DNA of 16,642 nucleotides from Candidatus Gastranaerophilales bacterium (GTDB taxonomy: Bacteria > Cyanobacteriota > Vampirovibrionia > Gastranaerophilales > Gastranaerophilaceae). A model generated the notes under the pieces. That model ran no database searches, had not been told where the DNA came from, and saw nothing but the letters and a program-made list of their open reading frames with translations. This document shows positions 13,862 through 16,642 of the stretch, piece after piece. Position 1 is the first letter of the stretch. Each line of letters opens with the position of its first letter. The stretch is from the NCBI GenBank assembly GCA_910588555.1, contig CAJUPC010000037.1, positions 1 through 16,642 on the forward strand, given 5' to 3'. A program made the position numbers and the translations under genes.

Positions 13862-14701
13862 TTATACCTCTACGACTTCAATATTCTTATCAACGGCATC
13901 TCTCAAAGTTGTTTCAACAAAAGCTTTGAGTGTAATATGAGAATTTTTACAACCCGAACATTTACCTCTGAGTTTTACCATAACTTTGTTTCCGTCGATA
14001 TCAACAAGAGTAATATCTCCGCCGTCTTTCTTCAATTCAAGCGAAATCTGGTTTTCAATAATATTGTTGATTTTTAAAATCTTTTGCGCAGGACTTAGTG
14101 TTGTTTCTTCCGCTTCTTTTTTGTAATAAGTATCAATAATATCTTGAATAAGCCCTTTACATCTTCCGCAAGCCCCGCCTGCCTTTGTAAAGTTTGTAAT
14201 TTCTTCAACTGTTTTCAAACCATTTGTTTTAATTGCGTCCCAAATCATATTTTCTGTTACGCCAAAACATGTACAAACAATTTTTTCAGCTTTTTGTTTA
14301 TTGGCTTCATCATTTCTGATATCGTCCAAATCAGTTAAATCATCGTAGTTTTTAAGTGCGTCTTCAAGTGCTTCATACCCCATGACCGAGCAGTGCATTT
14401 TCTCCGGGGGAAGCCCGTCTAACTGGTCTGCAATATCTTTATTTGTAATCTTTTTGACCTCTTCAACAGGTTTTCCTATAATCATCTCGGTCAAAATACT
14501 CGAACTTGCAACAGCAGAGCCGCAGCCAAAAGTTTGAAATTTTGCGTCGGTAACAATTCCGTTGCTAATTTTTAAATATATTTTAAGCTGGTCGCCGCAA
14601 GCTAATGAGCCAGCAAGCCCAACAGCGTCTGCATTATCAATTTTACCCACATTTCTTGGGTTTCTGTAATGGTCTATAACTTTATCCGAATAATCCCACA
14701 T
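13862..14701 (-). CDS. nifU: Full-length three-domain NifU Fe-S scaffold
   Basis: NifU assembles Fe-S clusters from NifS-derived sulfur and hands them to apoproteins. All three domains are present in 279 residues. The IscU-like domain has Cys35 (ACGDQ), Cys60 (FGCGS) and Cys104 (MHCSV). The central [2Fe-2S] domain has Cys143-x-Cys145 and Cys178-x2-Cys181 (ACGRC). The C-terminal Nfu domain has Cys248-x2-Cys251 (CSGCK). Full-length NifU is typical of nitrogen fixers but is also the housekeeping scaffold in some anaerobes and in Helicobacter-type bacteria. Here no nif structural genes are seen, so general Fe-S assembly is inferred. The start has an AAGGA SD nine bases upstream. No IscR or other Fe-S regulator gene is adjacent. 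Confidence 0.95.
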   Translation of the reverse strand: MWDYSDKVIDHYRNPRNVGKIDNADAVGLAGSLACGDQLKIYLKISNGIVTDAKFQTFGCGSAVASSSILTEMIIGKPVEEVKKITNKDIADQLDGLPPEKMHCSVMGYEALEDALKNYDDLTDLDDIRNDEANKQKAEKIVCTCFGVTENMIWDAIKTNGLKTVEEITNFTKAGGACGRCKGLIQDIIDTYYKKEAEETTLSPAQKILKINNIIENQISLELKKDGGDITLVDIDGNKVMVKLRGKCSGCKNSHITLKAFVETTLRDAVDKNIEVVEV

Positions 14702-14811
14702 AATTTTAATCCTTAATTTATATCTCGCACTAATATTTTAACGCAAAAAAACAACATAAACACCTACTTTAATATAATATTAACTATTAATAAACATATT
14801 GAAAAAGAAAA

Positions 14812-14841
14812 AGTCCCCGTTGGGGACTAAAAACTTTTTTT
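14812..14841. terminator. Hairpin with T run, terminator or attenuator
   Basis: AGTCCCC (14812-14818) pairs with GGGGACT (14822-14828) around a three-base GTT loop. AAAAAC separates the stem from seven T. An alternative pairing puts AAAAAGT (14808-14814) against ACTTTTT (14833-14839), which would join the stem directly to the T run. No plus-strand gene lies upstream to be terminated, so the role is unclear. Confidence 0.5.
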
Positions 14842-14879
14842 AGGAAGGAATAGGAATATCTCTCTCTTAATATCTCTCG

Positions 14880-14897
14880 TGTGATTCAGTACTCACA
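14880..14897. promoter_or_regulatory. Dyad TGTGA-N8-TCACA, possible operator
   Basis: A perfect 5-base inverted repeat is spaced by eight bases. The half-sites are those of CRP/FNR-type regulators, but the usual CRP spacer is six bases. It lies about 70 bases upstream of the -35 of the promoter at 14964. It may be a binding site or chance. Confidence 0.3.
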
Positions 14898-14963
14898 TAT
14901 ATATAAAAAATATATACAAACATCAATTTCAAAGATTACCCTATTTGTTACATAAATTAATAC

Positions 14964-14992
14964 TTGATTTTCAAAATGTGCTGTTTTATAAT
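14964..14992 (+). promoter_or_regulatory. Promoter of the small 85-residue protein gene
   Basis: -35 TTGATT (14964-14969) and perfect -10 TATAAT (14987-14992) are separated by 17 bases. The transcript would start near 15000 and has a TAGGAG SD about seven bases before the ATG at 15024. Confidence 0.82.
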
Positions 14993-15023
14993 TAGAAATG
15001 CGACAGACATGTAGGAGTTAAGA

Positions 15024-15281
15024 ATGTTAGTTTCATCTATTGCCCGTTTTAATGCAGTAAACACAATGAACAACGCAGGTTTTGCGTCAACTCAATCTTC
15101 AAACGCAAGAGTAAATGCTGTTCATGCATTCGGCGGAGAACGAAATCTAAGCATGCTTAATTCTCTTGATAAAAAATTGAGTCTGGATTTACTCACAAAT
15201 AAACTTTTATACAAAATCGCATTTCTGCAAGAAAAATTGGCTTCTAAACAATTAAAAAACAAATTAAATATTTTAGCTTAA
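15024..15281 (+). CDS. Small protein with AFGGE segment, unknown function
   Basis: This is an 85-residue soluble protein with no signal peptide or membrane helix; I recognise no characterised family. It falls in two parts. A polar, Ala- and Asn-rich N-terminus (1-38) ends in VNAVHAFGGERN, which resembles the SFGAK/NFQG segments of other proteins in this window. A basic, probably helical C-terminal half (42-85) is rich in Leu and Lys with a coiled-coil-like spacing. A consensus promoter, good SD and isolated position suggest a real, expressed gene. Its TAA overlaps the TTA (reverse-strand TAA) of the convergent MFS gene by 4 bases. Confidence 0.65.
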   Translation: MLVSSIARFNAVNTMNNAGFASTQSSNARVNAVHAFGGERNLSMLNSLDKKLSLDLLTNKLLYKIAFLQEKLASKQLKNKLNILA

Positions 15282-16447
15282 TTTAATTTCAACTCTTTAA
15301 CCAGCGGCAAAGCTAATATAGCAGGGATAATTGCAACAAAGATAAGTACATTTGTTATCCCGAAATTTTCTGCTATAAATCCTAAAAGTGACATTATAAC
15401 TGCAACAACGCCCCAAGAAAAACCGTTAATAAATCCTGAAATAATACTTTTATATTCGGGCAGAACATTTTGTGCCAAAAGCATTGTCACAGGAGTTGCC
15501 ATCATAGTTATGTAGCCCATTATTACAAATATCACAAGCGAAAGTATGGAATAATGTTTATACGTCAAAACAAACATTAACATCAAAGGCAAAGTCGTAA
15601 TCATTGAGATATAAAATACATTTGCGGCACCTATTCGCTTTTCGAGCCAGCTGCTTGTTAAAGACCCTATAGCTCCCGCGAAAATAAACATAAACAACGC
15701 CATGCCGATATAGAAAGGTTTATATCCGATATTTTTCCACAAAAACGGAAGTAATATAAAACATGAAGACGTAACCATTGTTTTCAACATCGCAATTATA
15801 TTTAAAATATTTAATTTATGATTAGTTAAAATTCTTTTAAAAGCCAATTTAAAATCAATTTTTTCTGAAATTTTAATATTTGCAGACATTTTTGGTACAA
15901 ATTTAAACATTAAACAAGCCCATATAATACCTATAACAGTCATTAAAGGCATTTTATTCATTCCCAAAAACTGTGTAATTGCAGAAGATACAATCGGACC
16001 GAGAGAATAACCTATAGACCCCATTGCCAAAAATATTGAAATATATTTTCCGCAATCTAATCCCTTTGAAAAGTTTGAAGCAAGTCCGAGAGCCTGTGGA
16101 TGAAAAAGACTAGAACCAATACTTCCTAATGCAATAAATAGTATTAAAATAAAAATATTATTTGTTAAAGCCGATAACGGTATAAAAATGGAAGAAAGAA
16201 TTAACCCCCAGAATATAAATGAGCGTTTTGCGATATTATCGGCAAAATAACCGAATAGAGGCTGCATTAACGATGAAAATATATGAGAAATCGTTAAAAC
16301 AACTGCCGCCACAGCCATAGAAATTCCTATTTTAGCTGCAATAAACGGCATAATAGGATTTAATACGCCTGTATAAATATCATTGATAAAATGTCCGCCC
16401 GAAAGCCAAAATAAAGCTTTTTTGTTTTGAGGTAAATTATTTTCCAT
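15278..16447 (-). CDS. MFS transporter, fosmidomycin-resistance (Fsr) type
   Basis: The protein has 389 residues and about 12 membrane helices, in the inner membrane, so it is likely a proton-driven exporter. The family signs are SGGHFINDIYTGVLNPIMPFI (16-36), a motif-A-like loop FGYFADNIAKR (65-75), SSLFHPQALGLAS (112-124) and GSIGYSLGP (143-151). These resemble the Fsr branch of the major facilitator superfamily. The substrate cannot be inferred; family members are linked to efflux of fosmidomycin and other small molecules. I start it at the ATG at 16447 rather than a TTG six codons upstream. No SD is visible; TTGATT-N17-TTAAAT ends six bases before the ATG, which suggests a leaderless mRNA. 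Confidence 0.85.
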   Translation of the reverse strand: MENNLPQNKKALFWLSGGHFINDIYTGVLNPIMPFIAAKIGISMAVAAVVLTISHIFSSLMQPLFGYFADNIAKRSFIFWGLILSSIFIPLSALTNNIFILILFIALGSIGSSLFHPQALGLASNFSKGLDCGKYISIFLAMGSIGYSLGPIVSSAITQFLGMNKMPLMTVIGIIWACLMFKFVPKMSANIKISEKIDFKLAFKRILTNHKLNILNIIAMLKTMVTSSCFILLPFLWKNIGYKPFYIGMALFMFIFAGAIGSLTSSWLEKRIGAANVFYISMITTLPLMLMFVLTYKHYSILSLVIFVIMGYITMMATPVTMLLAQNVLPEYKSIISGFINGFSWGVVAVIMSLLGFIAENFGITNVLIFVAIIPAILALPLVKELKLN

Positions 16448-16453
16448 ACCACA

Positions 16454-16482
16454 ATTTAAAGACAAATAAATTACAAAATCAA
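16454..16482 (-). promoter_or_regulatory. Promoter of the MFS transporter gene (leaderless)
   Basis: On the minus strand, -35 TTGATT (16477-16482) and -10 TTAAAT (16454-16459) are spaced 17 bases apart. The ATG begins six bases after the -10, the same arrangement as at mtaB. Confidence 0.5.
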
Positions 16483-16542
16483 CATAGGATTGACGAAAAA
16501 CTTATTACCAAGATTGATAAAATTTATACAAAATTTGCAGGC

Positions 16543-16571
16543 TTGACAAAAAACGAATAATAGTAAATAAT
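16543..16571 (+). promoter_or_regulatory. Promoter of the gene at the right edge
   Basis: A perfect -35 TTGACA (16543-16548) is followed after 17 bases by AATAAT (16566-16571). The leader then contains an ACGGAGG SD about seven bases before the ATG at 16600. Confidence 0.65.
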
Positions 16572-16599
16572 GAGTTAATAGAAAAACGGAGGTATTTAT

Positions 16600-16642
16600 A
16601 TGTCAAGATTTAAGCATAGTGCTGTGATTGCCCCCCCCCCGA
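16600..16642 (+). CDS. Start of a gene cut by the window edge
   Basis: An ATG at 16600 follows a strong GGAGG SD and a plausible promoter. Only MSRFKHSAVIAPPP can be read before the window ends. The last codons come from a run of ten C (16631-16640), which may be an artefact, so even the Pro residues are not secure. The start (basic, then SAVIA) could begin a signal peptide, but the product cannot be named. Confidence 0.5.
   Translation, partial: MSRFKHSAVIAPPP

Larger units (their letters stand above)
14702..15023. other. 322-base intergenic region with hairpin and dyad
   Basis: No gene is seen between nifU and the small protein at 15024. The region holds a perfect GC-rich hairpin (14812-14828) followed by a T run, two direct copies of AATATCTCTC (14855-14864 and 14869-14878), a dyad TGTGA-N8-TCACA (14880-14897) and the promoter at 14964-14992. 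It is otherwise very AT-rich. The nifU promoter must lie here on the minus strand, but I cannot point to a convincing one. Confidence 0.6.

Noticed and set aside
14880..14897. CRP site
   Set aside because: The half-sites match, but the spacer is eight bases instead of six and no CRP gene is in view; kept only as a possible operator.
1..16642. CRISPR array, defence island, IS element or rRNA operon
   Set aside because: No regular repeat-spacer pattern, transposase, terminal inverted repeat of an IS, or rRNA sequence was found on either strand.

Overview
The window is AT-rich chromosomal DNA from an anaerobic bacterium, most likely an uncultured gut lineage of the Gastranaerophilales (Melainabacteria/Vampirovibrionia, non-photosynthetic relatives of Cyanobacteria). 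This placement is inference. It rests on low GC, a fermentative pyruvate:ferredoxin oxidoreductase, a full-length NIF-type NifU/NifS pair, a protein with RLxRLE-type repeats, a pilin-like fragment, and several proteins that begin with a short conserved-looking 'SFGAK / NFQG' segment. No 16S or other marker gene is present to prove it.

Left edge (1-1340): a 24-nt 3' fragment of a tRNA-Gly with its CCA lies directly before a terminator and has no 5' portion. This is what a tRNA-targeting mobile element leaves, so bases 1-145 may be the end of an integrated element. A small secreted protein, a DUF486 membrane protein and a tRNA cluster, Thr(TGT)-Thr(GGT)-Tyr(GTA), follow. The cluster has a consensus promoter and a strong terminator.

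Middle (1350-10210): an alpha-amylase-like TIM-barrel protein (-) is divergent from an RlmD/RumA-type rRNA uracil methyltransferase (+). The methyltransferase converges on, and overlaps, a divergent RelA/SpoT-domain protein (-). Next is the 1176-residue nifJ with its own promoter, Shine-Dalgarno (SD) sequence and terminator. It is followed by a pilin-like remnant running into the nifJ terminator and a membrane protein with the N-terminal segment NFQG.

Right (10210-16642): mtaB (tRNA ms2t6A37 methylthiotransferase) converges on a secreted repeat protein. The nifU-nifS operon (-) encodes Fe-S cluster assembly, which would serve the Fe-S enzymes NifJ, MtaB and RlmD in this same window. A 322-bp intergenic stretch with a hairpin and a dyad precedes a small 85-residue protein, then a fosmidomycin-resistance-type MFS exporter (-). 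The window ends 43 bases into a new gene, in a run of ten C that looks like an assembly artefact or a homopolymer tract.

Two organisational themes recur. Three convergent gene pairs overlap at their stop codons. Four genes without an SD sequence have a -10-like hexamer exactly six bases before the ATG, which suggests leaderless mRNAs.
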